Below are positions 12,924 through 23,584 of a stretch of DNA of 64,000 bases, piece by piece (the stretch's first letter is position 1; every line of letters begins with the position of its first letter). Position numbers and translations under genes: made by a program. This stretch comes from Xestospongia bergquistia (taxonomy: Eukaryota; Porifera; Demospongiae; Haplosclerida; Petrosiidae). The DNA lies in the NCBI GenBank assembly GCA_963965975.1, contig OZ014411.1:2775001-2839000 (forward strand). The letters run 5' to 3'. A model generated the notes under the pieces. The model was given only the letters and a program-made list of their open reading frames with translations, made no database searches and was not told where the DNA came from.

Positions 12924-13973
12924 TCAATCATGTTCATTTTCAGACTCTGTTGGCATAAGATATTCACTAAGAGCATTTGTAGAAGCAACAGAAGATGAAG
13001 TATAAACTACTGTATTGCATTCTATGTCCATTTGAATGTGTGCAGGTTGGGTAGATGTTTGATGACGTAACTTATGTCGAAGACATACATGTACTAAAAG
13101 TGCCAAAGCTGAAAATGATCCCCATGATGCCTCAGATAGAGCATGAATTAACAGTAAGTTAAAACTACCATGTGGTGATATAGCTCCATAGATACGATCA
13201 ATCAAAGGAAAAAGAGCTAATACAAAGAATATAATAGGATATGCCAGTAATGGTAAGATCTCTTTTAATGCTGTTTTATTACGACTTTCTTGTACCAATA
13301 AAAGTTCTGATTCGTTACTTTGGCTAACATAAGCTCTTTTAACTAAAACAAAAAGTATTATAACTACTGCAATTAAACAGAGACTAAGAGAAATGAATAG
13401 TGGGCCATACCAAAGTGAAAACTGTTCTATGATTCCAATCATGTCCTTTTGACTAGGACAATCATTGTTCCAATCTCTAATCCAACACCATGGTCCTGCC
13501 AAGTCATAAAAATCATGAACAAATGGAATCCAATCAACAAGTAATGGAAAGAAGATTGACACAATTATGTATGCTATTTCAAAGCTTTGAAGGTTTTTTA
13601 AACACACAGCCAGATTGAAAAGATGAAACATAAGGCACAATGTGAAGAGAAGTTTCACACCCATTGCATACTGTACAAGAAAAGCTGTAGTACGACAGGC
13701 AATGATGTAATATTTGTTGTCTGAAGTATAGTTAATCATCATCAGAACTATAACTTCTGACAAACTAAAGAAGAGAGAAGAGAAAACTTGGTAAAGTGCT
13801 AACCGATACACAAAATACTTGTACATTTTTAAATAAAGGACCAATAATATTGCAATAGAACACATCACAGAAGACACAGCTCCAGAAGATGCCATTGCCA
13901 CCAACAGGTGATTCCTCTGTCTGATAGTAAAGGAAACATTACAGTCACTTGAACTGTTATAAAGAGGATCCAT
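12924..13973 (-). CDS. Seven-span receptor (GPCR-like), single exon, 349 residues
   Basis: The protein has a short outside N-terminus with glycosylation sites (NSS, NVS), then seven hydrophobic segments at roughly 22-48, 54-80, 92-122, 132-153, 184-212, 238-262 and 268-296, and a Ser/Thr-rich tail inside the cell. The extracellular loop after TM4 has the word AGPWCWIRDWNNDC. Loops of this type (xGxWCWI) occur in cAMP-receptor-like, GPR157-like and adhesion/secretin-like receptors, which suggests a plasma-membrane GPCR. I do not recognise a ligand. Cys93 at the top of TM3 and Cys163 or Cys172 in the loop could form the usual disulfide. The start MDPLYN is shared with the paralogue at 43,303. 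The frame is intact and intronless. Confidence 0.85.
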   Translation of the reverse strand: MDPLYNSSSDCNVSFTIRQRNHLLVAMASSGAVSSVMCSIAILLVLYLKMYKYFVYRLALYQVFSSLFFSLSEVIVLMMINYTSDNKYYIIACRTTAFLVQYAMGVKLLFTLCLMFHLFNLAVCLKNLQSFEIAYIIVSIFFPLLVDWIPFVHDFYDLAGPWCWIRDWNNDCPSQKDMIGIIEQFSLWYGPLFISLSLCLIAVVIILFVLVKRAYVSQSNESELLLVQESRNKTALKEILPLLAYPIIFFVLALFPLIDRIYGAISPHGSFNLLLIHALSEASWGSFSALALLVHVCLRHKLRHQTSTQPAHIQMDIECNTVVYTSSSVASTNALSEYLMPTESENEHD

Positions 13974-15253
13974 TCTCTTTTCATTTCACTGACAATAATA
14001 CTGGCACTTACAAATAGGATACAAGTCAAGGCGCACGTGAGTTAAGAGTTTAACAACTAATTCTGTGGTGAATTTGAATTCCTTTAAATACAATAGGACG
14101 AACCATAATAAGACAAGGCAAGGTTGTGTGCCAAACGTACGTTATCTCATAAATCTCATAATTATGTATTAAAATTAACTATTGTAACTGTAATGATCAG
14201 CATTGCTTATTAGTTATAATATGCATTTACTAGCAAACATCGACACTGACTGTTAGTTGAGCCTCCAAGACCAATACAATTTTCTTTTATGAAATGGTTA
14301 CGCTAAATCTTGTTGCTAACAAGCAACAAATTTGAGTAGTATTACGTCTTCTATCAATATAAAATCAAAATGTGCCCAAACTGTGTCTATATTTAGCAAT
14401 TTTCAACTCTTACCTTATCATATGCCTTTTTCCAGTTGGGAATTGATTCGTCAGTTGATATATAAAAATGTTGTCATTTTGGAGTCACATAGGTCTATGT
14501 TAATTTTTATACAATAGATGTCAAAAAAGTATTAGTGATAAATAATAAGCAAACATATATAGAGTGGGAACATAAACTGTTTTATACACAACGTACAAAA
14601 ACCATTCACATAATTTGTCAACAAAACTAGCCTGGGACATCTCTCTTTCAGTGAATAATCTATAGAATAAATGAATTTGATTATTAACATCACTAGTGGT
14701 ATGTAGTCCTGAACTTAATTGACATTGTCAATGCATGACTTTTCCTTCTCTAGCTCTTCATCTACTAATGAAGTTAATTATAAAATCTATCATTTGGTGA
14801 TGTGGTTGTTGTGTTTGATGGTAATAATGTTATTAATCATATTCAATAACCAAGAATAGCGCTCAGAGGTTGGATGAGAAAATTAAATGATATGTATATC
14901 ACATACAAAAGGTCATAGATTTCTATTATAGCTGATACTCATTGTCATTGCCAGTATTTTCTATAACTTTAGTCCATTATGCTACATAGTATTTAACATA
15001 GCCCACACGATATATCATACTGTGGCATTCTGACACACTCGTCATTGATCCTTCTCAATTCTCAATTATACATTACATTTTTAATATCTTTCTTGATGGA
15101 TTAAATTTCCATAGTATTTTGTGATGTAAGTATGTTATTATAATGTGTAAAAATGGTAAACAACAATCACAGATGTTAAGTGGAAATAAAAACCATGTAC
15201 TTTTATAGTAGTGAATGAAGTAATGTCTGAAGCATTCCGCTAAAGAAATTCTT
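13974..15253. other. Receptor promoter region and duplicated spacer
   Basis: The first 350 bases match the upstream region of the second receptor (43,304-43,680). From about 14,315 the sequence matches 32,300-33,260 and, in part, 43,680-44,010. These are the spacers of duplication units A, B and C. The short ORF at 14,332-14,517 is not conserved in the other copies. No gene was seen. Confidence 0.65.
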
Positions 15254-17174
15254 CTAGCTTGTTGGTGCTGACTGAATAACAGACAAATGAATACATGAAT
15301 TGGTAGGAATGTTGCTACCTTCCTGAGGTATATGTTGACTTTTCATGCCCTTTTTTAATGGCAATTGTTCTTCTTGTGTTAATGAAACTGGTGGACAAAC
15401 ATGATTAATTATATTTGATATCTTAACCTCATTTGACTGCAAACCTTTTTATATTTAGAGTGTGGGATTTTTCTTTAGCAGGTAATTGTTGTAGCTCTTC
15501 TTGGAATTCAATCATTCCTTTTAACCTTGGTGGTAATTTAGGAGGGTTTATTAATGTTGCTGACCTCTCACTAATACTGGTTGGATAACTATAAAAATAA
15601 ATGAAAAAACCAATAATCAGATGGTGGATGTTTCTTGGTAACATAGTTAACATGTATTTGCCTATTAACTGACCTTTCTTCGAATTGAGTCTCTTTATGT
15701 TCTACTTTTTTGGTGGAACCTATAATTAATTGTTCATGTACATTTGTTACACATATGGTATTTAAGGATGTAGCTATATTTTTTGTCTTAACAATAGAAT
15801 GACAACTAATTCTTTCCAACAATAGTTGGTTGCGTACAGACTGTAGCATTGTCAGATATTTTAGCTGTAGAGAATGAGGGCACTGTAATGTAGTACAATC
15901 ATGTAATTGAGGACGTAACTGATTAAAATTCACAGAATCAATTACTAAAGCATTGTTTTCACTTAAAGAAATTTGTTCATTAATTGGTTTGGTGTTTTGT
16001 AAGAAAGAAATGCAATTAGTTGATTGTTGACTTGTTACTTTGTCTAATTGAGGAACCCTCTTCACAAATATATCATTATCACTTGAACTACATTGTTCCT
16101 TGAATTGTTGCTTACACATTGTTAAATTTGAGGTGTTTAGAGGTTCTGGAGTAGATAGATGACTAACTGTCTCAGGTACTTGTTCTTTATTAGATAAAAT
16201 TGACTTGCCTATTACTGAGTTATTATCTACAGTAACTGTTAAATCAATATCACTCAATAATAGTTGGTCTCCTGTTGATTCTTCTATTTTTAGAGGCTCA
16301 AATATTACTGGTGAAGGCTTGTATTGAATGTAATTAGTAGCTTGGAGGCCTGCCACCTCATCCATGTCTAATTGAGGAGGCTTGTTCACAAATGTATCGA
16401 TATCACTTAAGCTACTTTGTTCTTTGAGTGGTTGACTTAGCACTAATAAAGTAGAAGTATTCACAGTTACTAGAAAGTCTACTGATATCTCTTGATCATG
16501 AGTGATTAATGAGATGATAACTCACCTGATATAGTTTGTTCTTCAATTGGTTGGCTTGTTTCTGAGGACATGGGGTCATTTTCATTATCGTCTTCTTCAG
16601 TCTGTTCCTCTAAAGTAAAGGCAACGTAAACAGCATAAGCTATTGATTTTCCTCGATCAGGTCCTCCAGAAGTGACGTTTCATTATGTAATCGTTGATCT
16701 CCTATATCTAGTTTGTAATGATGAAGTAACATTTGTTCTAATGCTAGACCATATTGTTCTTGATGGATTTCTTGACGACATTGTTGTGGTACTGCATCTT
16801 TAGGTACAGCTGCCAGAACTACTAAACCATCTCTACCATACTCCATTTTGTTATGGCAACGCCATCTGTTACTGATACCATTCTTCTTCCAAGTATATGG
16901 GTCCATTGGATCAAACTTCACAAACTTTTTTCTGTTATTTGGACGTCTTCGCTGCTTAATGAAAGTTTTCCCAATATAATACTTCTTTACTCTATGTTCA
17001 GTCTGGAGTTCTACGTCTTAAAAAAGTTCATCAAGTTTGACTTTTAATTCTTCCTTTGCTTCATTGTTATCTTTACCTATTAAGTTCACCCATAATTCTT
17101 AGATTCTCTCTATATATCATCAAGAGTACATCCACCAAATGTAGTCCTACTCACAGCTTCACTTATTTCAGCCA
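15254..17174 (-). pseudogene. GIY-YIG-like family gene, copy A, dead
   Basis: The whole region aligns to the intact minus-strand copies B and C, from the start codon at 17,174 (MAEISEAVSRTTFGGCTLDD) to the C-terminal exon region. The amino-terminal part has stops and a short deletion, and the central domain survives as an open piece at 16,640-16,921 (MKFDPMDPYTWKKNGISNRW). The repetitive middle is open at 15,589-16,464, and a C-terminal piece is open at 15,254-15,442. The introns and exon order of the family can still be traced. At least three frame breaks make a working product impossible. It is more diverged than B is from C, so it is the older copy. Confidence 0.85.
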
Positions 17175-18139
17175 TTTTCTAAGAACAAACGCGAAATGGG
17201 CGTGCGAAGGGGAATGGCTACCAACCCATGTGATTTTTTTATTAATAGTTATTAATTATTTATTAAGTTAGGTCAATTAATAAATTATAACCTCGTACTC
17301 GATTTCAGGTGAATGACAATCAGTCCTACAATAGTATTTGGTGAAAAAAGCAGCAACCAATTTGTCTTCTATAAAATAACTGGTAAGTTTCTGTTTCAAT
17401 TTAAGTCTTCATTTTTCCATCATAAGAAAAATATAGGTTTCGTTTTTCTGTACTAATGATCACAGAGAATATATGGAATTTAACATTAAGAATGACCTAA
17501 GTTGTCATTGTAACGAAGTTTTAAAAAGACAAATAATGTAACATTTAAATGTGTGCAATGAAATAAACTACTACCTTTTGAATCCTATTCTTTTATAGTC
17601 ACTGTAATTACTTTAAATGGTTTTAATTATGTTATTCAGTTCTATTAGTTTAAGTATTACATTTATAGTAGATTTTGTCATTTAAATAACTAAAAAATTG
17701 TTACTTAAAATAATTTAATGTTTGTTCAAACTATTATAAGGAATATCAAAATAGTATGTGCTCTGCTGGTATAGTGCAAACATATAGGAAATTTGCTAAA
17801 AACATTGCTACAAATGTACAGTTAATAGAGTGTTTTAAGTCCAATAAGAAGTAGAAAAAAGGTAAAAGCATTGGCTTCGAGTATCAATACCAATTCAGGC
17901 ATATAAATTAAATAATTAAGCAGGGTCAAACAAACTGTTTCTAAGATATCGTTTGTAAATACTAATTCAAGCAATTAGAAACAAAGAAAGTTGACTTTAT
18001 TAAGTCAGGGATGTGATTTATGGAAAATAGCTCAGAAGAGATGCAATGGTAGATTCGAAAATAGTCTACTATTAATTAATCTAGAGTGTGTCCATGATAT
18101 CACAAGCTGACTTGAGAAATCCAAATGTATGTCTTCAAT
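17175..18139. other. Upstream flank of copy A, AT-rich
   Basis: The conserved promoter palindrome seen before the intact copies is not evident here; only a short GGGCGTG word remains near 17,200. A segment at about 17,875-18,090 matches the upstream flanks of B (36,205-36,420) and C (46,855-47,065). No coding signal. Confidence 0.6.
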
Positions 18140-18470
18140 GACTGAAAACACACATTTCAATGTTTCTACTACAGTAGATCCTCAAACTTGATAGGTGGTT
18201 AGCAATATCTCACAAAAGACTGCATTTACATTTCATTTGCCTGGATATTGAATATCTTTTCCACCAACTAGATAGGTAACATTTTTGGCAATTGGTTTAC
18301 GTGCTTATACTTGAATAAATATATATTTTCTATTGTTTACTTTTTATAATTATTAATTTTATAGTGAATTAAAAATTTATATATTTAAACAATATCTGTT
18401 TTACTAACACCTTTCACTATGTAAGTTTTAATGGTGACAATGAATCACTTAAAGAAACCCAAATGTTACT
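18140..18470 (+). repeat. Detached copy of the 3' flank of the GIY-YIG-like genes
   Basis: It matches the sequence just downstream of copies D (22,590-22,870) and E (56,100-56,385), including ACAGTAGATCCTCAAA and TGACAATGAA words, but has no gene in front of it. It is a relic of a further family copy. Confidence 0.75.
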
Positions 18471-18779
18471 TGGGAAAGCTGTAGTGAAAAGTGACGCAAA
18501 CTACTCATAAAAGTTGTAGAAAAGCAACACAAATACAATCTATAAATCTTGGTCCTGTCTAAGGTACTGACAGTGAAGCAAAGAGTTATGAAATCATTTC
18601 AAAGTATGGTAGACACTGTAGTCAAACATATATATAAGAGACAAAAAAATTCTTATTAATACAAGTAGTACTTTTAAATTATGCATGTTTTTTTAGTCAC
18701 CATACATGAGTGTGTGTGTGTGCATATGGGGATGAATGTATTATGTCATTCAATTTCAAGCATGTAAGATTGTAAAGGT

Positions 18780-19150
18780 ATAAACAGTTGCCATTCCTTG
18801 ACAATTTACTAATGACTATCAATCATACAGTATATTTTAGTAAGACTGCAAGACTATGTTATTTACTATTCTACATATCTTCCTTATTTATATGCTTCAA
18901 GGATACCATGGATTATTGATAAATCAACTAATCCAATTTCCATTTTCACAGTGTATTACCACAAAGTTCACAGAATATAAACAATAATTTCTTATCAGTT
19001 AAATCAAGCAAATGGATGTAGTAAGGGCTATTCACTGTGAAATTATAGGACATACCTATAGAACTACTATGTACATACCTTTCTTGGGAGGTCATTTGTT
19101 TAACTTTACAAACTGTGTGATTCCATAGTAGTTAGTTATCAAGACAGTGC
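18780..19150 (-). repeat. Inverted relic of the D/E 3' flank with an unoccupied transposon site
   Basis: Read on the minus strand, the part 19,075-19,130 matches 23,255-23,320 and 56,770-56,840. The part 18,780-19,040 matches 63,786-64,000. In this copy the two halves are joined directly at about 19,035-19,045 (TATAATTTCACAGTGAATAG on the minus strand). At 56.8/63.8 kb they are separated by about 6.9 kb of transposon. This is an empty-site allele of that insertion in a paralogous position. Confidence 0.75.
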
Positions 19151-19465
19151 ATTTTGTCAACATATTGAATTTATTTGATGGAGGTGTATGCAACGCTTTC
19201 TACTAACTATAAATCAGTTAAAACAACAAGTCTATTTAAACAGTGATATATAGTTGTAGCTCTATGTACAATGTATCAATCAGTCAGGAGATCAATAATA
19301 AGATTAAGGTCAGAGAAAGAAAGTCAATCAAAAACGATTGATACCAAAGATTTATTCAAACAGTTAGAAACACAAAATATTTGAGAAAAGGGGTAGAGTT
19401 AAACTCATGTATAATAGGAGAATATATATCCAAGCAGCTGAAGACTTAAATAAAAAGATAGCACT

Positions 19466-20161
19466 ATGAATACAAGAGAGATAGGAAAATCTCCAAGGTG
19501 TCTTATGTTATGTTTTATGCTTATGGAGACAATGAACAGCCAAATAGCTGTTTTGGCAAAAAATGTTAATTTTAATTGTCATTCAACAAATTTGAGACGT
19601 CAAGGTGACAATCATACATCAGTACAGTTATACTTGAACCAATTACTCAAGTCAATATAATGCAGTAGTATTAGTATTATAGACCATGTGACATGCCACA
19701 AATAAATCTATTGAGTATCTAATCTTATCGTACCTTTCAGAATATCTGTGAAAATGATGCTTAGTAGTCTTGACTGACTTCTTCTGACACGTGCAAGAGT
19801 GGTTGAATAATCATAGTCGCACCTACTTAGCAAATTTCCTCTGAAAAATAACGATGCGTTAGCAGATTTGATATGTTTGATTATACTGTTGTAGTTCCAT
19901 CGTTACTTGATAACAACCGTCATAGCCTTCTCGCTTTGCTTGGTTCTTGAAGGAATTTTGGCGATTGAAAGATTTACATCATGCTTGTCCGCTTACTGCT
20001 GCCTACGAAAATTTTTTTCAAAGCCTTGTTGTTATTCACAGCAGCTTCCTAAAACTTTTAAAGCACTTGGTATATTAATTAATCACGTCATAGTTTACAG
20101 CAGTAAGTTAGAAATGCCAGTTGTCTTGGTAGTTTATCTTGCTAGACGCGGCCGAAAGTGA
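19466..20161. other. Conserved block D with two short ORFs (+) and an exon-like piece (-)
   Basis: Two plus-strand frames, 19,466-19,660 (64 residues) and 19,907-20,161 (84 residues, ends LARRGRK), stay open in block E with a three-residue insertion in the first and about five substitutions in the second. On the minus strand 19,734-19,840 is a 107-base piece bounded by AG and GTACG splice-like signals, open in one frame (CDYDYSTTLARVRRSQSRLL) in both copies. I recognise none of them. Either strand could be the true coding one, and since D and E are young duplicates, open frames alone prove little. Confidence 0.35.
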
Positions 20162-20509
20162 TACGTCCGTTCTTATGTAATTTACTATACTCTAATGTGA
20201 TAAAACATCAAGCATTAATCTAGTGAAACGCTAAAAATGCTATCATCATATATATATGCTAGTTATATTAAAATATGTCAAGAAATGTTCAGAGATGTTA
20301 TTCTGATTTGCTATTAGTTTTTAGCTTAAAGTGTAGTAAAATAAACATCCTCAACAATTATTGACTTAGATAAACTATTCACCATCATCTTATGGTCTTA
20401 TTCTAAATCTGATAGTTAGATACCAAGTAATAGTGAAGATATCTCAGCTATAACCACTATATAGAAATCAGTGACTTCAAAATAGATACTTTTAATTGAT
20501 GCTGATATT

Positions 20510-20822
20510 TATGGAATACAAACTACGACAAAAATAGGCGTCTGATTCACGATTATTGCATATTCAAAATTCACGATATTACCGGGGAAATTGGCGATTT
20601 TCATCGAAAATTGTAAATTCACCATAAAATAGTGATTTCGCGAATTGCACTAATGAAAACTCTGGGTAAAATCGTGAATCGAGAAGTGGAATAATCGCGA
20701 ATCCACCTTATAATCGTGAATTGTGAAATATGGTAATCGCAAATTTCCTGTAAAATCGAGATTTTTGAATATGCAATATCGCGAATTGGACGCCTATTTT
20801 TGTCGTTGTTTGTATTCTATAG
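20510..20822. mobile_element. MITE with about 60-bp terminal inverted repeats
   Basis: The ends are inverted near-copies: GAATACAAACTACGACAAAA on the left and its near-complement on the right, including ATAGGCGTC and TGCATATTCAAAA. The interior (about 190 bases) repeats TCGCGAAT/ATTCGCGA-like words and has an unusual CpG content. A TA at each edge may be the target duplication. The element lies in a stretch (about 20,390-21,050) that block E lacks. Confidence 0.85.
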
Positions 20823-21503
20823 TTATTACTTACTATTATTTTTCAAACAACTTTTTTTGTATTTGAGTGTATTATTTTTAATTTCTTAGTTTAAGAAAGG
20901 GAAGAATATTACAGAATTATGAATATTATTATTATTAATATTAGACATTATAAATGCACTTGTTTGTTTGTAAGTTCAGTTGTCATTCAGTGAATATCGA
21001 AAAAAAATCAGTAATCTAGCTTACTGTTAATATAGTAGCTATAAAAAGTAAAGAGTGCAGAAGTAGATTTGTTTTTATATGTTCAGTTATCATTTAGTTT
21101 CAGTTTATAAATGGATTCTAGTGACTATACTAGAAACATGTTTAAGTTTAGAGTTTAAGATAAAGTAAGAAATACTTTATTAAACGCCACTGTTAACAAT
21201 AATTTAATATTGTTATTTTTTTCCTCATTACAGTTTGATATTACGTAAGGTAAAAAGTTAAAGGGTTAATTTACTGAAATTTTCATAATAAAGAGGCGTG
21301 GCCCCTTGAGTCATTGTGACTTCAGCGAAGTATGCAATCTGTAAAATTATTTTAACATCTGGCATCCGGCATTGCCTTAGAGTTAAAAAGGATGTAACAT
21401 TAAAAGTTTGAGCATTTCCTATTTGTCTTAGAGTCTAGAAATGCAACATTAGAAGTTACTAAACTTAGGACTTTAAATACAAATTACTTGTTTTTAGTAA
21501 CAA

Positions 21504-21668
21504 ATGGCTATAAGAAGTCAAGGTGTGAGTAGGACTATATTTGGTGGGTGTACTCTTGATGATCTACATAGAGGATCTAAGAATTATGTATGTGATGCCA
21601 GTTCCTTAATGAACTTATTAGGTAAAGATATTCATAAAAAAGAGGGGTGGTGTGATGAGTCATTGTGA
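21504..21668 (+). pseudogene. Truncated mini-copy of the GIY-YIG-like gene in block D
   Basis: It reads 54 residues, beginning MAIRSQGVSRTIFGGCTLDD, and matches the first 40 or so residues of the full gene 110 bases downstream. The body is cut off after GKDIHKKEG, where the sequence changes into the promoter of the full gene. It has its own upstream copy of the promoter-like sequence (GAGGCGTGG at 21,291 and GAGTCATTGTGACTT at 21,316). The same mini-copy is in block E, so it arose before D and E separated. It may be expressed as a short leader-like peptide or be inert. Confidence 0.7.
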
Positions 21669-21700
21669 CTCTAAACTACGCCCACCTACTAATTTTAGTA
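21645..21700 (+). promoter_or_regulatory. Conserved promoter palindrome of the GIY-YIG-like gene, copy D
   Basis: GTGGTGTGATGAGTCATTG followed by TGACTC forms an AP-1/bZIP-like palindrome (GAGTCA - TTG - TGACTC). A CGCCCACCTACTAA word and ACAATTTGAAAAGTAGCAA follow, 60-110 bases before the start codon. The same arrangement stands before copies B, C and E. Confidence 0.55.
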
Positions 21701-21780
21701 AACGCCGCCTTACAATTTGAAAAGTAGCAATACTTAAACTTACAAACTTAAATACAAGTTACCTGTTTTATTGTTAACAA

Positions 21781-22569
21781 ATGGCTGCAAGTTGTGAAGC
21801 TGTGAGTAGGACTACATTTGGTGGATGTACTCTTGAACATCTGCATAGAGGATCTAAGAATTACGTATGTGACGCTAGTTGCTTAGTAGACTTAGTAGGT
21901 AAAGATAGCAAAAAAGCAAAAGAAGAATTAAAACACAAACTTGATGAACTTTTTCAAGACTTAGAACTCCAGACTGAACGTAGAGTAAAGAAGTATTATA
22001 TTGGGAAAACTTTCATTAAGCAGCGAAGACGTCCAAATAACAGAAAAAGGTTTGTGAAGTTTGATCCAATGGACCCATATACTTGGAAAAAGAATGGCAT
22101 TAGTTCAAGATGGGGTTGTCATAAAAAAACGGAGTATGGTAGAGATGGTTTAGTGGTGCTGGCAGCAGTAACTAAAGATTCGGTACCACAACAATGTCCT
22201 CATAAAGTCCATCAAGAACAATATGCTCTAGCATTAGAACAAATGTTACTTCATCATTACAAATTGGATATAGGAGATCAACGATTGGATAATGATACCT
22301 TTACTGCTGGAGGGCCTGATGGAGGAAAATCAATAGCTTATGCTGTTTACGTTGCCTTTACTTTAGACATTCAGAAAATTGATATAATACAACACAACAA
22401 CTCATTAATGGAAAACTCTATTTTACTAAATATGGAACAAATGCTTGAGACAGTTAGTTTTCCATCTAGTCCTCCTCCCCCAATACCCGCAATGATTGAG
22501 CCAGAGATAATCATCCTGGCTTGTGAATTATATTACAAAGTGACTTATGAAATTAAAAATGTATTCTAG
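21781..22569 (+). CDS. GIY-YIG-like family protein, copy D, 262 residues
   Basis: Residues 1-195 carry the family's common part: an N-terminal SRTTFGGCTLEHLHRGSKN segment, a charged helix, and a domain with KKYYIGKTF, SSRWGCHKK, LALEQMLLHHY and a GGPDGGKSIAYAVY end. Spacing of Y-I-G, Arg, Glu and Asn fits a GIY-YIG nuclease fold, though the first GIY strand is not obvious. The C-terminal half is short compared with 575 residues in copies B and C: after FTLDIQ the protein jumps to a DIIQHNNS segment and a PSSPPPPIPAMIE tail. A large internal part present in E is deleted here. The frame is intact to the stop. Its function is unknown; nuclease activity is an inference from motif spacing. Confidence 0.7.
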   Translation: MAASCEAVSRTTFGGCTLEHLHRGSKNYVCDASCLVDLVGKDSKKAKEELKHKLDELFQDLELQTERRVKKYYIGKTFIKQRRRPNNRKRFVKFDPMDPYTWKKNGISSRWGCHKKTEYGRDGLVVLAAVTKDSVPQQCPHKVHQEQYALALEQMLLHHYKLDIGDQRLDNDTFTAGGPDGGKSIAYAVYVAFTLDIQKIDIIQHNNSLMENSILLNMEQMLETVSFPSSPPPPIPAMIEPEIIILACELYYKVTYEIKNVF

Positions 22570-23500
22570 GATGATGCCTCTTCCATGACTGGAAGCACAT
22601 ACTTTAATCTTTCTATTACAGTAGATCCTCAAAATCATTATGGTAGTTAGCTATATCTCACAAGACTGCATTTATGTAAAAAAACTTTTACCAACTAGAT
22701 AGTGGACATTCTTGGTGATTTGTTTACCTTCTCACACTAATAATTATATTTTCTACTGTTAAATTTTTATCATTATTATTTTCATAGTGGATTTTAAAAG
22801 TTTGTTTTTGACAATGTCAAAAACAAACACTATCATTTTTTACTATATAAGTTTATTGGTGACAATGAAGCACTTAATGATTAGTCCAAAATGTTTCTAG
22901 AGGCATCTGCAGTAAAACTGAAGGTATAAAACAGATAATGAAAAATATCTACAAATGTTCATAACATAAACATACAATTAATACATGCACAAATTTGTAA
23001 ACAGATATTATTTATATGAATATTACTAGATTAATGTAACATTAAGATTAATTAGTCTATAAAAATTGATGGTTGATTTAACTAATATATGGTTATACAG
23101 GTTGCATATGCCAAATTTAATGATAATATACAATGACAATGACCTTTATGTGGCTACAAAAACAGTACTAGTAATAAAAACAGTATTGTCCACCAAATAC
23201 ATCAAATACATCTACAAAATGCATTGTTTTGATAAGTAATTATTATAGAATTGCACAGTTTGTAAAGTTAAACAAATGACCTCCCAAGAAAGGTATGTAC
23301 ATAGTAGTTCTATGAGTATGTCTTATAATTCCACACACTGTAAATTTCATGGTGTCATGATGACACCAAAACAAGGTGTCAACAACCTGTGCAAAAATGA
23401 CACCTTCTTAGTGTCATCCTTAACATCATTCAAGTGGTGTCATCGTTAAAACCTTTAACTGTTGTCATGATGACACCAATCTGTAAATAGAGTGTATATT
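22570..23500. repeat. Block D 3' flank and left end of a CACTA-like element
   Basis: The flank matches 56,068-56,850 in E. At about 23,332 the sequence enters the terminal repeat CACTGTAAATTTCATGGTGT, followed by about 120 bases of GTGTCAT/ATGACAC repeats, the same left end as at 56,846. The element then loses homology near 23,485, so only its left tip remains clearly traceable here. Confidence 0.75.
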
Positions 23501-23584
23501 TTTTGTGCAATTTAAGTTTAGGAATGATCGCACAATTGTCATACATGTACATTCACATAGTTTGTGAGTTCTTTTAAGTTTTTA

